Of a DNA stretch of 64,000 bases, positions 1 through 9,770 are shown in pieces. The stretch spans positions 505,380 through 569,379 of the forward strand of contig NW_006768797.1 in the NCBI RefSeq assembly GCF_000204055.1, given 5' to 3'. This DNA is from Melampsora larici-populina 98AG31. Lineage: Eukaryota; Basidiomycota; Pucciniomycetes; Pucciniales; Melampsoraceae. Position numbers and translations under genes: made by a program. Positions within the stretch are counted from its first letter, which is position 1, and each line of letters starts with the position of its first letter. The notes beneath the pieces were generated by a model. It was not told the DNA's origin and ran no database searches. It saw only the letters and a list, made by a program, of their open reading frames with translations.

Positions 1-3000
1 GAGTTGCGAATTCGGTCATTTCTGAATCGGTGGCGCGTGTGAGCTTAAGGTCGGCGACAAGGGGAGTACTGGCCGGTTTACAGTGAGTCATTCCGAAGCG
101 TTCGAGTACACTTTCGATCATTGCAGGCTGACCTATGGCGTAAGAGAAGTCTGATGTCCTTGAAATTTGAATACCAACAATACAATGAGAGATGCCAAGG
201 TCCTCCATGTCCCAACGACTTGCGATCAGCTTCTTGATGTGGGCGATTTCATTACCGGTGATTGCCATATCATCTACGTGAATGTACATGGCCGAAAATT
301 TAGTTCCATCTTGAGTGATACGTATAAATAAACAAGCGTCTGCCTCCGATTGTCTAAAACCAATAGATAAGAGGTAATCAGTCACATCGTTGCTCCAGTA
401 TTTAGCCGACTGCTTCAGTCCATAGATGGTGCTTAGGAGGCATGCGACCATGTCATCACCGTATATCTCTTTCAGGTTGTCTGGAAGTTCCATATAAATT
501 TCATAATCTAACCGATTGTTGAGAAACGCGCAAATGGCGTCCATCGATTCGACAGGCCATCCATTCAATGCAGCGGTGGCAATAAGAAGTCGTAGAGATG
601 CTGGTTTTCCGGTGGGTGAATAGGTTTCATGGTAATCTACACCAGGCACTTGTGAGAAACCCTTCGCAACATACCTGGCCTTGTATTTGGCAATAGACCC
701 ATCAAGGTTTGGTTTAACCTTAAAAACCCATCGGCCTCCTACAACAGTCCGATTCTTTGGGCGACGGACAATAGTCCATACCTTCCTTTTGTCAATTGAT
801 GCTAGTTCTTTGTTCATGGCAGCTAGCCATTCGTCTTTTTGAGCTGATTTCATTGCTTGTTTGTAAGTTCTTGGCTCGTCGACTAATCGGACAGTTGGTG
901 TAGTTGCAAAAGCATATGCGTCAACATCATCGCTAGCAATAAAAGTGTTGATGTCCGCCCAGAAGGTGTTATTCGAAGATGGTGTGTACCGATCGGGTGC
1001 TTTTCTATCCCTTGTAGATTTTCGGATAGTCGGTTCGTTGTTGGTAGGTTGTTCCGCATCTTTTACATTCTCCGAAGGAGGTTCAGACTCCACGGGTGTT
1101 TCAGATGGGATAGAGTGAGGCACTGGGACAATATCAGCAACATCTTTTGGAGGTTCAGACTCCAAATTGATGACTGGATTTATGTCAGGCCGAGGATTAT
1201 GAAGGAAAGGATAGTCGTCGTCTTCAAGGTTTATTACGGGTTCTAACCCTGGATTTGACTCTTCAAGTTCATTTAATTCTTTCTTAGAGAATAAGTGATC
1301 ATACTGAAATTTGATTGATTTTCTAAAAGGGAAAAAATCTTCACGGAATTTGACATCGTGGGAGGTAATAATCTTCTTTGATTCGAGATCGTATAGGCGG
1401 TAGTTAAAGTTGTCTGTTGCAAATCCAAGTAGTACGGCAGTTCGAGTGACAGCGTGAAATTTGCCATCTCGTTGACTCTTCCTGACGATGTATTCTACCC
1501 CACAACCAAACGTTCGGATATGAGAGACAGAGGGTTTTCTTCCATACCATCCTTCAAAAGGCGTCATTAGTCCTTTGTTGTATGCCACAGAAACAGTGCG
1601 ATTATCAAGGTAAACGGTTGTGTTAACAGCTTCGAAGCAAAAGCTGGGTGGGACGTTAGAATGTTGAAGTAGTGCCCTTGCTTTGTAAGTAATAGTTTTG
1701 TTCGAACGTTCAGCAACACCGTTTTCTTCGGGTGTGTAAGCAGCGGTTTCATGTAGCCAGATGCCTTGTTCTTTACAGTAAGGTACGAAAAGAGAATTAA
1801 AAAATTCAGAACCCTGATCTAAGGTGAAACATTTTACTTTTCGTTCGCTTTGGCGCTCGGCAAATGAAATGAATGCACATAGTGCGTTGAAAACTGATGT
1901 CTTGTCTTTTGATTTCAGGAAGTACACAAAACGCATCCCAGTTAAATCGTCGGTAAAAAGAATATAGTATAAGAAACCACTGTTTACATATCCTCTGACA
2001 ATTCCACTTAAGTCTACATGAACATTGTCTAATTTATTTTCAGCACGAGGTCGAGTATTGGAGAAAGGGGGTCGTTCACTCTTTGACTTGATACAAGCAA
2101 TACATTCAACAGGTTTGGAAAAATCAAAGTTCTCAGAAACCCCTTCGATCATCTTATCCTTAATCATTTTTCGGAGGTAGGCGAAATTCGGGTGACCTAA
2201 CCGATTGTGAAGATTGAGTAAAGTGTCAGATTGAATGGTTGAGATTGAAGATGATTGCTGAGAGGGAATTTGACGTACAGGGCATTCGATCAGCTTGACT
2301 ATCATGAGGTTGCCTGAAAAGAATCCCCGGAAGAGTGTCTTCTTGCCGAGAATCAAACTGAAGATATGAGATTTAATTGGATCGATGGAAGGGACAACTC
2401 CTTTCTTGATAAGAGCTCCAGCAGCAATCAAGTTCTTGTTGAGATGAGGAACGTATAGTGAGTTTTCAAATTTCATTACGTTTCCGTCAACATCCAATAA
2501 GTACGCAGTTCCGATCTTTTGAATTTCAAGTGTATCATTACCACCAGCTAAATTGAGCCTTTTGCTGGGATCGGGATTTGGAGTTAAGGAGTTTCGATCA
2601 AAATGTTTCAAGTTATTAAACATGTGATGTGACGATCCCGTGTCAGCTAGTCCGAAAGAATTGCTAGGAACTTTGGCTTGTACGGCTTTGTTGCTGCAGA
2701 AGTAGTCGATATGAAATACAGTTGGTTGGCTATCATCAGTCAAGACGTTCATCGAGTTCATGGCGTCGGTCAATTCATCAAGCTCATGATCGTTATCAGT
2801 TTCTTGTTCGACATTCGATGAGTTTCGATGTTGAAATGTCTTTGACTTGCTATTCGATTGTAAGTGGTTTGGAACTTGACCTCTCCATCTGCCTTTCTTG
2901 ATTAACTCTTGTTGCCATCTGATCTTCTTCTCATGATTCTTGGGATTTTCAAAACAGTCGTCTTTGCCATATCTACATACACACCGATCAGCTGTACATT

Positions 3001-3922
3001 TAGGTCGAGTAGATTGAGTGACACGATTGTTGTTGTTGCGATTGACTGAATGAGCTCCTGGTATAAATGATTGATTCTTGTATAAGCTCGAAAATTGCGG
3101 TAAGTTTCGAATCTCTTTCTCTTTCTTCAGTATATATTGTTCAACTCCATCATATGTTAAAGGGTTCACCATATCAAAGACGTTAGATAAGATGAATTGA
3201 TTGTTATGATGAAGAGATTTAATAAGTCTTCTTGCCAGTTGCCCATCATTAAGATCTCCTCCTGCTAACATTAATTCATCTTTCAATTCTCTAAATTTCG
3301 CTAAGTGAGCTTCTAAAGTTGTGCGATTATCTTGGCGGAATTCATCTAATTCATTGTCAAGTTGAAATCGGGCAGCTTCTGATACTGGAGCTTTATTCTC
3401 TCTAACAATCTTCCATAATTTTGACGGTTCATATTCAATATCCACTTCCCCATCAACTTTAATTTGAAGTTTGGATTCAACAAAGGCTGAAGTAGAGGGG
3501 TCCATCCGATTGATCAAGAAATTCGTAAGACATTCCTTGTTAGCGAGATGTTCTTCAACAGTTATGTCGTCGGGTTGATTGGCTGAGGTAAGATATTGAT
3601 CAAGGCATAGATGCCTCAGAGATCGTTTGATTCCAATGGCCCAATGAGTGTAGTTATTCTTTCCAAGAATAACAGTGGCTGATATTTTACTTAAGTTGAA
3701 ATTTAGGGCGATTGCGAATTCTTTTTGAGTAGTGGGTATGGTTTGATTAGATGGAGTAGTCATGATGGCAGGTGGTTTGTTTTGAACAGTGTGATTCGAA
3801 TTGAAAGACTTTTCAGAAGAGCTCGATGGGGAATTTTCTCGATTATCAAGATCAGTTAGAAGATCGTCGGTGGGATCGGCAGAAGAGTTTGTAGGTGAAG
3901 GTGCGTCGACTGGTGAGGACAT
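1..3922 (-). CDS. Ty1/copia retrotransposon gag-pol polyprotein (3' end beyond window)
   Basis: One uninterrupted minus-strand frame from the ATG at 3922 to the window edge, about 1307 codons. Gag, protease, integrase and reverse transcriptase share one frame. Visible in order: a Gag region; a Cys-rich stretch (CxxxxCxC...C) instead of a canonical CCHC knuckle; protease DTGSSHH near residue 425; the integrase HHCC zinc module (HNRLGH...CIAC) near 570; integrase catalytic Asp (HVDLSG), Asp (LDQGSEF) and Glu (PEENGVAER) between about 630 and 735; then the copia RT with RWVFKVK and the active-site box HVDD near 1216. Protease-integrase-RT order defines copia rather than gypsy. RNase H and the 3' LTR lie outside. 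No stop or frameshift is seen, so the copy may be young and potentially active. Confidence 0.93.
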   Translation of the reverse strand, partial: MSSPVDAPSPTNSSADPTDDLLTDLDNRENSPSSSSEKSFNSNHTVQNKPPAIMTTPSNQTIPTTQKEFAIALNFNLSKISATVILGKNNYTHWAIGIKRSLRHLCLDQYLTSANQPDDITVEEHLANKECLTNFLINRMDPSTSAFVESKLQIKVDGEVDIEYEPSKLWKIVRENKAPVSEAARFQLDNELDEFRQDNRTTLEAHLAKFRELKDELMLAGGDLNDGQLARRLIKSLHHNNQFILSNVFDMVNPLTYDGVEQYILKKEKEIRNLPQFSSLYKNQSFIPGAHSVNRNNNNRVTQSTRPKCTADRCVCRYGKDDCFENPKNHEKKIRWQQELIKKGRWRGQVPNHLQSNSKSKTFQHRNSSNVEQETDNDHELDELTDAMNSMNVLTDDSQPTVFHIDYFCSNKAVQAKVPSNSFGLADTGSSHHMFNNLKHFDRNSLTPNPDPSKRLNLAGGNDTLEIQKIGTAYLLDVDGNVMKFENSLYVPHLNKNLIAAGALIKKGVVPSIDPIKSHIFSLILGKKTLFRGFFSGNLMIVKLIECPVRQIPSQQSSSISTIQSDTLLNLHNRLGHPNFAYLRKMIKDKMIEGVSENFDFSKPVECIACIKSKSERPPFSNTRPRAENKLDNVHVDLSGIVRGYVNSGFLYYILFTDDLTGMRFVYFLKSKDKTSVFNALCAFISFAERQSERKVKCFTLDQGSEFFNSLFVPYCKEQGIWLHETAAYTPEENGVAERSNKTITYKARALLQHSNVPPSFCFEAVNTTVYLDNRTVSVAYNKGLMTPFEGWYGRKPSVSHIRTFGCGVEYIVRKSQRDGKFHAVTRTAVLLGFATDNFNYRLYDLESKKIITSHDVKFREDFFPFRKSIKFQYDHLFSKKELNELEESNPGLEPVINLEDDDYPFLHNPRPDINPVINLESEPPKDVADIVPVPHSIPSETPVESEPPSENVKDAEQPTNNEPTIRKSTRDRKAPDRYTPSSNNTFWADINTFIASDDVDAYAFATTPTVRLVDEPRTYKQAMKSAQKDEWLAAMNKELASIDKRKVWTIVRRPKNRTVVGGRWVFKVKPNLDGSIAKYKARYVAKGFSQVPGVDYHETYSPTGKPASLRLLIATAALNGWPVESMDAICAFLNNRLDYEIYMELPDNLKEIYGDDMVACLLSTIYGLKQSAKYWSNDVTDYLLSIGFRQSEADACLFIRITQDGTKFSAMYIHVDDMAITGNEIAHIKKLIASRWDMEDLGISHCIVGIQISRTSDFSYAIGQPAMIESVLERFGMTHCKPASTPLVADLKLTRATDSEMTEFAT

Positions 3923-3945
3923 ATAAGAGGGTTATGAATCGAGTT

Positions 3946-3960
3946 ATTCTCTCGCTACCA
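3946..3960 (-). promoter_or_regulatory. Copia primer-binding site inside a hairpin
   Basis: Read on the minus strand, the sequence directly after a TCTCA end (LTR end at 3961) is TGGTAGCGAGAGAAT. A TGG start abutting the LTR is typical of a tRNA 3'-end primer site, and TGGTAGC fits an initiator-Met-like CCA end, but the exact tRNA is not identified. The site lies in a stem-loop: 3946-3953 pairs with 3962-3969 (8 bp, loop 3954-3961). The gag ATG is 24 nt downstream. Confidence 0.5.
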
Positions 3961-4213
3961 TGAGAGAATCTATATAAACTCGAGACTCCTTATAAAGGAA
4001 GTCTTATAACACCAGAAATCGGGTGTAAGTCTTTTATGGCTCTGAACACCAAAGACTATAACAAGAACACACCTTATAACACCAGAAATCAGGTGTAAGT
4101 CTTTTATGGCTCTGAACACCAAAGACTATAACAAGAACACACCTAAATAGGTGGAAAGAAACAAGAACAGGAAGTCTAGACAACATGGTTATAGTAGAAA
4201 TGAAGTCAACAAC
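3961..4213 (-). repeat. Probable copia 5' LTR
   Basis: In minus orientation this segment lies immediately upstream of the primer-binding site and ends in TCTCA. The inner boundary (3961) is fairly firm. The outer boundary near 4213 is a guess, based on a minus-strand TGTTG start. The matching 3' LTR is outside the window, so the ends and target-site duplication cannot be checked. It contains a 70-bp tandem duplication. Confidence 0.4.
4003..4142. repeat. 70-bp tandem duplication, two copies
   Basis: Copy 1 is 4003-4072 and copy 2 is 4073-4142. They differ at a single base (G at 4021, A at 4091). It lies in the presumed copia LTR, so it may duplicate promoter or transcript-end sequence. Near-identity implies a recent event. 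Confidence 0.9.
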
Positions 4214-4262
4214 AGTTATTCGGATTTGAGTATGATGTGAGAAGAGAAAGACTCACACGCCA

Positions 4263-4291
4263 GTTTTCCTCAGTGAACTGATGAGGAAAAC
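4263..4291. repeat. Hairpin beside the copia LTR
   Basis: Perfect 10-bp arms (GTTTTCCTCA at 4263-4272 and its complement at 4282-4291) around a 9-nt loop. The pairing extends outward (CGCCA / TGGCG) with a one-base bulge. Function unknown. Confidence 0.7.
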
Positions 4292-4496
4292 GTGGCGCGG
4301 TTGGTGGCGTTAGTTTCTATTTATATGTGATACTATGATGATAATTAAAGTTAGGTTTGGTTTCAGGTCATGTATTGTATTGGTTGAATTGTACCGTGTT
4401 GATTGAACTGTACCGAGTTGGTTGTCGTGTTTGAAATGATAACTGTATTCTTACAGCTGGAACGGTCAGAAGTTTTGTGGCAATACCCTGTGGTGC

Positions 4497-4552
4497 ATTG
4501 ATCTCGATCATCCGTTAGCTCAGCGGAGGGCTAACGGATGATTGAGATCAAT
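4497..4552. repeat. 23-bp inverted repeat with 10-nt loop
   Basis: Arms 4497-4519 and 4530-4552 are complementary at 22 of 23 positions around a 10-nt loop. It sits 172 bp upstream of the start codon of the unknown gene at 4724. It could be a foldback remnant of a small transposon or a cruciform; no coding content. Confidence 0.85.
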
Positions 4553-4723
4553 TGCAAGCTCATAATAAGGGCTGGTAGTCGACGCTGGTAAATCCTTCAC
4601 CATTTGCTCTTCTCTTCATATCCTGGTAAACTTCTGTGTCAATTTTTGTAATTCAACTTTTTATCATCCTTATCATAACTATACACTCACTTAGTTATTT
4701 CACTTTCTTGTATATTTTTGAAA

Positions 4724-6467
4724 ATGAGTCCGCAACCGACTGGTACACAATTCACTCCCTCATCATTCAAAGGGGCTTCAAAAAGACCTCGTTTCGATGA
4801 TGAAGATGACAAAAGTGACAGTGCGTACCCTGACGTTCACGTAGACACCAACCGAATTGCAACAATGATTGAAATGTGACTCTTCTTGATTCCGCAAACA
4901 GGCGAACACTCTGGTGAAGCAATGGAAGATTCGGATGAGGAGGAAGATTCAGGTGATTTCAATTTGGCTTGGTCAATGCGAAGCGAAAGAGATAAGAAGG
5001 TCTCATTGTAATATTCTTGATCACATCTGTCTGTAACGGATGGAGATCTTACTCACGAAGATATCCTCGAACGCAAAAAGATGAAGGCTGCAAGACTGAA
5101 AGTAATGACTCATACCAGACATTGTAACGAAGGAATTGGGAAAGTAGCTGCACAACACGAGACTCCGAAGGCAGCGACACCACTTGCGAGAGCTATCCAC
5201 GAGTACATTCGCCTGCTCATGGGGATTCCACGTAAATCAAGGAATCAATCAGCTTTGGAAAACGCTGGAGTACCAAAACTTCCGAATCCTCCATCAGACG
5301 AAGAACGCCAAAATTGGGAAACTCGGAAACAGAGGCGGGAGACATTCATTCGAGCAGCTCAGGACAAAGCAATGCGTAAATACGTGGAAAGGAAAGGGCC
5401 TGGTTTCAAACCAAACCGGAAGCAAAGGAAAACAGTCGAGAAGGATGCCGCCGAAATGGCGACTCTGAAAACCCCCATGCAACCGGTCATTTTCACATCT
5501 CGCATGTCGTCTGGTGGTCGAACAAGATACGCTCATCATTTCGGAACCCAGTGCGAAGCCAGCTTAGCTATGGCAGGCTTTCCAAGGTGCACTTTTGACT
5601 GGCAGGCATCATATGATACTCCTTGGAACTCGGCCATGTCATCTATTATATTATCTCACTGGGTCAAGACTTACGATGCGAACGGAGCCAGGGCTTTTGG
5701 TATTCTTGTTTCAGACAACACTGCTGCCAATCGCGAAGAAATACTTCGCCGTTGGGTTATCAATAAGTGCAGCAAATTTGCAGAGCAAAATCGGCAACTC
5801 GAGCTATTCAAGACCGATGAAGGCAAGAAGATACTCAATGACCATATTGAGATAGTAAAACGCACCACAAGAAAGAGGTTGAACAAAGCTAAGGTTAGTA
5901 ACATGATTATCTTCCTCAAATCACACACAAATAGGGTGCTAATGGCGAAAAACTAAAAACTAGATCGTGGAGGCCAGGTTGACTCAAGCAGTCAGACTGT
6001 TCGGCCAAAATTCACTGGAAGCTAGGATGTTGGATCATCCCGAGGTTCACTCAGATGAAGAGCTTGTAACATCCAACGGATACGCTACGCGACAAAAGTT
6101 GAGGCTCAAATGGAGGAGCCCTGAGTTAGACACTCTAATCAATTTATTGGACCAAGTTCATCAGAAACGACAATTACTACCAAGAGAAAAAAGAAAAGCA
6201 AAACAGTTGGTCGACAGGGGCGTCTACGCACCTGAATCTGATCAAGATAAATATCCTCCAAAGGGATTTCAACTCTCGCTGGTTTCTCCGAGCTGGTATG
6301 AACAGCAGGAAGGTCTGGTAATAGCAGAGTTACAACTTGATGAATCGAACCGCCTTGATATCAGGACATCCATTGAGGAAGTCCAGGACTCTTTCAAATC
6401 ATTGGCAAGCCGCGCTGCCGAAGAGGCAGCGGCTAATGGGTCAAACTCGATGGTAACAGGGAAATAG
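4724..6467 (+). CDS. Uncharacterised transposon-associated protein, 499 aa
   Basis: Model: exons 4724-4820, 4902-4952, 5046-5893 and 5964-6467, with three GT-AG introns (81, 93 and 70 nt), giving 499 aa in frame to TAG. The first two introns are inferred from phase and sites, so the N-terminus is less certain than exons 3-4. I do not recognise the family. The N-terminus is acidic and Ser-rich, followed by a Lys/Arg-rich region. A conserved-looking core, F-x-F/W with DTPWNSAM...HW, sits near the middle, and a later block has LKWRS. The same two blocks recur in the decayed minus-strand gene at 15.6-16.7 kb, so this is a repeated, transposon-associated family. It lacks a recognisable DDE, RT or protease signature. 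Its role is unknown; it may be an accessory ORF of a nearby element. Confidence 0.6.
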
Positions 6468-6953
6468 AAGGGCGGCCCATCCCGAATTCTAATTGTGATC
6501 CTCAGAGGCCCATATCTCTCGGTCCAAATTGCACCATTCCTCCTTGTATATAGTCAAATTTGTATTTTGGTGGTGTCATTATCTAGTAACAAACCTGGTG
6601 ATCTCTTGTTAGAAACCTTCCCTATCCTCCTTGTATATAGACCAAGGTCGCGTGTATGGTGACATTCTTTGTTTTAGTGAGGTGTCGCTATAATTTTTTT
6701 ATACAGATGTGAATAGTGTAAATATATGATATTGGTATGTAAGAACTGCTCTCTTGTCTGTCACATCACAATTGTTCGGTACCCCGTCAGCTGGCCTATG
6801 ACAATATTATCACCCTCTCAACAAACAAACTCGAATTTCTATCCATTTCCAACTATGCACCACTAATAACCATCAAGGTACACCAAAGCTTCCTATCAAT
6901 ATCACCATTTGTGATCGTATCCCTGATGTCACATTCCAGGAACCTGACCAATC
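6468..6953. other. Spacer with a degenerate internal duplication
   Basis: No gene seen. The string TCCTCCTTGTATATAG occurs twice about 90 bp apart (near 6538 and 6628), each followed by related sequence, suggesting an old local duplication in the 3' flank of the preceding gene. Confidence 0.5.
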
Positions 6954-7014
6954 GAGGAGGGTTGGGTTTATGCACCCTCAACCCTTTTTCCATATGTGAT
7001 CGAACGAATGCAAT
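6954..7014 (+). repeat. Direct repeat flanking the Harbinger element, left copy
   Basis: This 61-bp stretch aligns without gaps to 11742-11802, same strand, with roughly three-quarters identity by eye (shared core ACCCTTTTT and GTGATC). It is followed by its own 10-bp inverted repeat (GTGATCGAAC ... GTTCGATCAC, about 6996-7037). Confidence 0.6.
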
Positions 7015-7121
7015 TTGCAAACATGAAGTTCGATCACTTTTTTGCCCAGTTTCTACAACGTACCGTATGAGACGTCAAGCTTTCCAATATCAAAACGTTG
7101 ATGTACCCTACCAACATTTAC

Positions 7122-7154
7122 GGTACACAAATATCGTTCTGGAAATTTCCAGAA
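7122..7154 (+). repeat. Left terminal inverted repeat of the Harbinger element
   Basis: Exact reverse complement of 11684-11716. It begins GGTACACAAATATCG and ends in the perfect 18-bp palindrome TTCTGGAAATTTCCAGAA. Further CCAGAAC / GTTCTGG copies follow to about 7206, a likely transposase-binding array. Confidence 0.93.
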
Positions 7155-7277
7155 GGTTTTTTCCAGAACGCCAGAACCCTTCGGGAAGCCTTCTGGTGTT
7201 CTGGAAAAAACACAAATTCAACATAAACTCTCTGCTGCAGCCTGCTGCAGCTTCCCCACATACCCCGCCTAACAAAC

Positions 7278-9044
7278 ATGGATCAAGTGATCGACGACCA
7301 TACTCCCACCTCCAGCCAACCAAGCAGCCCTCAAGAAAACCAAGTCATCACACCGTTCACCTTCCAAATTCACCCATCTTCTCTTCAGGCCTACCCATCA
7401 AATTTCAATTTGAACTCCGGATCACCAAACTTCTATACACAACCTATTCCTGCTACTGTAATTTCACCCTCTGCCTTTGGATCCTCCTTCAATTCGATGG
7501 CTTCTCTCTCTCAACCTATCAAACAACCAGTCTCATCAATTCAAAAGAATTCAAGAACTGCCAAGGCCAAAAAAGGTAAGGCCATGTCAACATCCACTCG
7601 CAAAGCCACCACCAGCAAAGTCCCGAAGTCCAATTCAAAAAGAAAATCCAAGAAACAAGATGCAGAAGAACCCAACGATAGTGTATCCACTCAAAAAGCA
7701 CCAGTGTATTGGGAAGAGGAGAAAAATGAGAAGGGGGAAACTGTGATGAGTATTCTGTTGAACTGGATCACAACTTATGGTAATTGGACTTGGTACAAGG
7801 ATAAGACTCTTGTGAAAAGTCATACGGTGGAGGAGATCATCGATTATTTAGCTCAGCATGGTTTTTATGGCCGAAGTGTCAAGAACGTGGAAGGAAAGGT
7901 GAGTCTCAAGACCATAAAGCTTTTGAATCTCAACTGACACACATGATTTATCTTACAGGTTTCGGAACTCGAAAAAAATTCATTTCGGGTCAGATGTGGC
8001 TAAATAGCACTGGTCAGGGTGTAAAGAATGGAATCGAAGCAGAGAAAGCAAAGAATGGCTGGACTGATGACCATCCAGAGTATTTGAACCGTAAGAAGTG
8101 TTTGATACAGGGTGAGTGAATCCATCCTCAAGCACCCTTCTGAATCTCCGACTGATCATGTTTTGAATCAGATTATATTATCAAACACCACTGTAAATAT
8201 TATTATGAGCTTGAGGATACAATGGGGACTTGAGACAAGGGTACTCGCCTTGATGGTGCAAGCAGTGCGGTACCAAACTCTGCTGACAATTCTTTAAATT
8301 GTTTGGGACTGTCATCAAGGCTGATCGAGGCCTCACAAGTCACTGAGAGTCCCGACCCAAACACTCGAATCAAAGATGATCACTCACAAGCTTCCAATGA
8401 TGAGTACTATTGTCAGCTCACCGAGGAACAAAATCTGGAAGACAATTTCAACCAAGAAATTCGACGTGCTCTGAACAACAATTTTCAAAATGATGGTGAG
8501 TTTGTCTCTTGTAATTCATACAGTATAAACTAATGTTCATCTGATTTCATCTCTAGGAGAACCGAGTCAACCGAATCAAACACAGAATTTGTATCACGGT
8601 AGCTTGATCCAACCATCACAATCACACCGAACTCACAAACCGGGGGCTGAAACTCGAGTCAGTCAATTATTGAGTCAGCCAGACACCGAGTCAAATTCTT
8701 CAATCACTCGTCTTGAAGATGTCCTCATCAAGAGTGAACTCAAAAGCAATACAATGAAGGATGTTATGAAGGATTTGGCCAGTGCTTTGATGCCAAAAAA
8801 GGATTCAAAAACCTTATTAACTGAAGAACAGCTGTTAGAACAAGCACAGGTCGATGTGAAGCTCAAGATTTGTCAACTTGAAGCGGCTCGATTAGATGTT
8901 CAAAAAACAAAGCGGGCTATGGAACTCGAATTGGCAATGGCAAAAGGACAATTCATCAATCAATTCATGAAAGATAACAATGTTGCTTATGAACAAGCAA
9001 AAATAATTGCTGATGATTTATACAAGACTGTTGAAAAGACGTAA
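7278..9044 (+). pseudogene. Harbinger accessory Myb/SANT-like protein, disrupted
   Basis: Exons 7278-7898, 7959-8111, 8172-8495 and 8557-9044 are joined by three roughly 60-nt GT-AG introns. The N-terminus is Ser/Pro/Lys-rich. The middle (WTWYKDKTLVK, YLAQHGFYGRSVKNVEGKVSELE) resembles the trihelix/Myb-like domain of fungal Harbinger partners. The C-terminus is a helical, charged region like the NAM-associated domain. In these elements the partner helps the transposase bind the ends and enter the nucleus (family knowledge). Two lesions: just after the first intron the frame must shift by -1 at the A-run around 7971-7978 to continue into KFISGQMW; and an in-frame TGA lies at 8231-8233, with homologous-looking sequence on both sides. 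It is probably non-functional as read; a sequencing error at the A-run is possible. Confidence 0.7.
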
Positions 9045-9770
9045 GGATATTTTCAATGTTCTATGCGATAGACTTCTTGACTGATTCTTTTGATTTATAC
9101 TTAGGTCTGAAAACTGATCTAATCACTTACTCAAGTTTATAAAAAAACGGTATTGGTTTGCTCAGATTTGAGACAATTTTATTCGGTTTCAAAAGGTTCT
9201 CGTTTTTGAAGTTCAAATGTTTGTCAAGATGTACTTGTTGAAAAGTTTCAAATTGCTTTCAGAAGCTATGTAGACAAGATACCCAGTCGGTTTTCCTGGG
9301 TCTCTTCTCTACTCTTACCTAAATCGTTGTTTCACAAATACAAGTCTGTTAACAAAACAAGTCTTATAAAGAAAAATTATTTTCCTTCAGTTTCTTCCCT
9401 ACTCTTACTTATATCGTTGTTTCACCAAATAAAATTAAGAAAAAAGTTATTTTCTATCTTTTACCTTTGTTGATTTGAAATTTATTGCTCGTTTTTGGTC
9501 ATTGTTTGTGGTTTTGAATAACCAAAACCTTTTTGAAGTAGTATCATCAGTTTCTTATCAAAAAGGTGACCATAAATAAGGTCAAATTGAAAAATTTAAA
9601 TTTGAGTGGCATTTTTTTTACAACAGAGTCGATTTGTGAAACTAAAACAAATTCAATCAAAGGTTTGAAAGCCAATAAACCAGTGAGAACGACTCAAAGT
9701 TGTGAATTTTAGTTCAACAGATAAGAACGATTCAAAGTTTTGAAATGTAGTGAAACAGATAGACGATTAA
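9045..9770. other. AT-rich spacer between the convergent Harbinger genes
   Basis: No coding frame. T/A-rich, with repeated short phrases such as CTTCCCTACTCTTAC(C/T)TA followed by CGTTGTTTCAC (near 9310 and 9400). Probably the 3' ends of both element genes. Confidence 0.5.

Noticed and set aside
1..3922. Several short frames on both strands inside this interval
   Set aside because: They are out-of-frame shadows of the continuous copia polyprotein on the minus strand.
6911..7579. 222-codon plus-strand frame overlapping the left Harbinger end
   Set aside because: It starts with a non-ATG codon and spans the inverted repeat; the frame of the Myb-like partner that overlaps it has recognisable family content.
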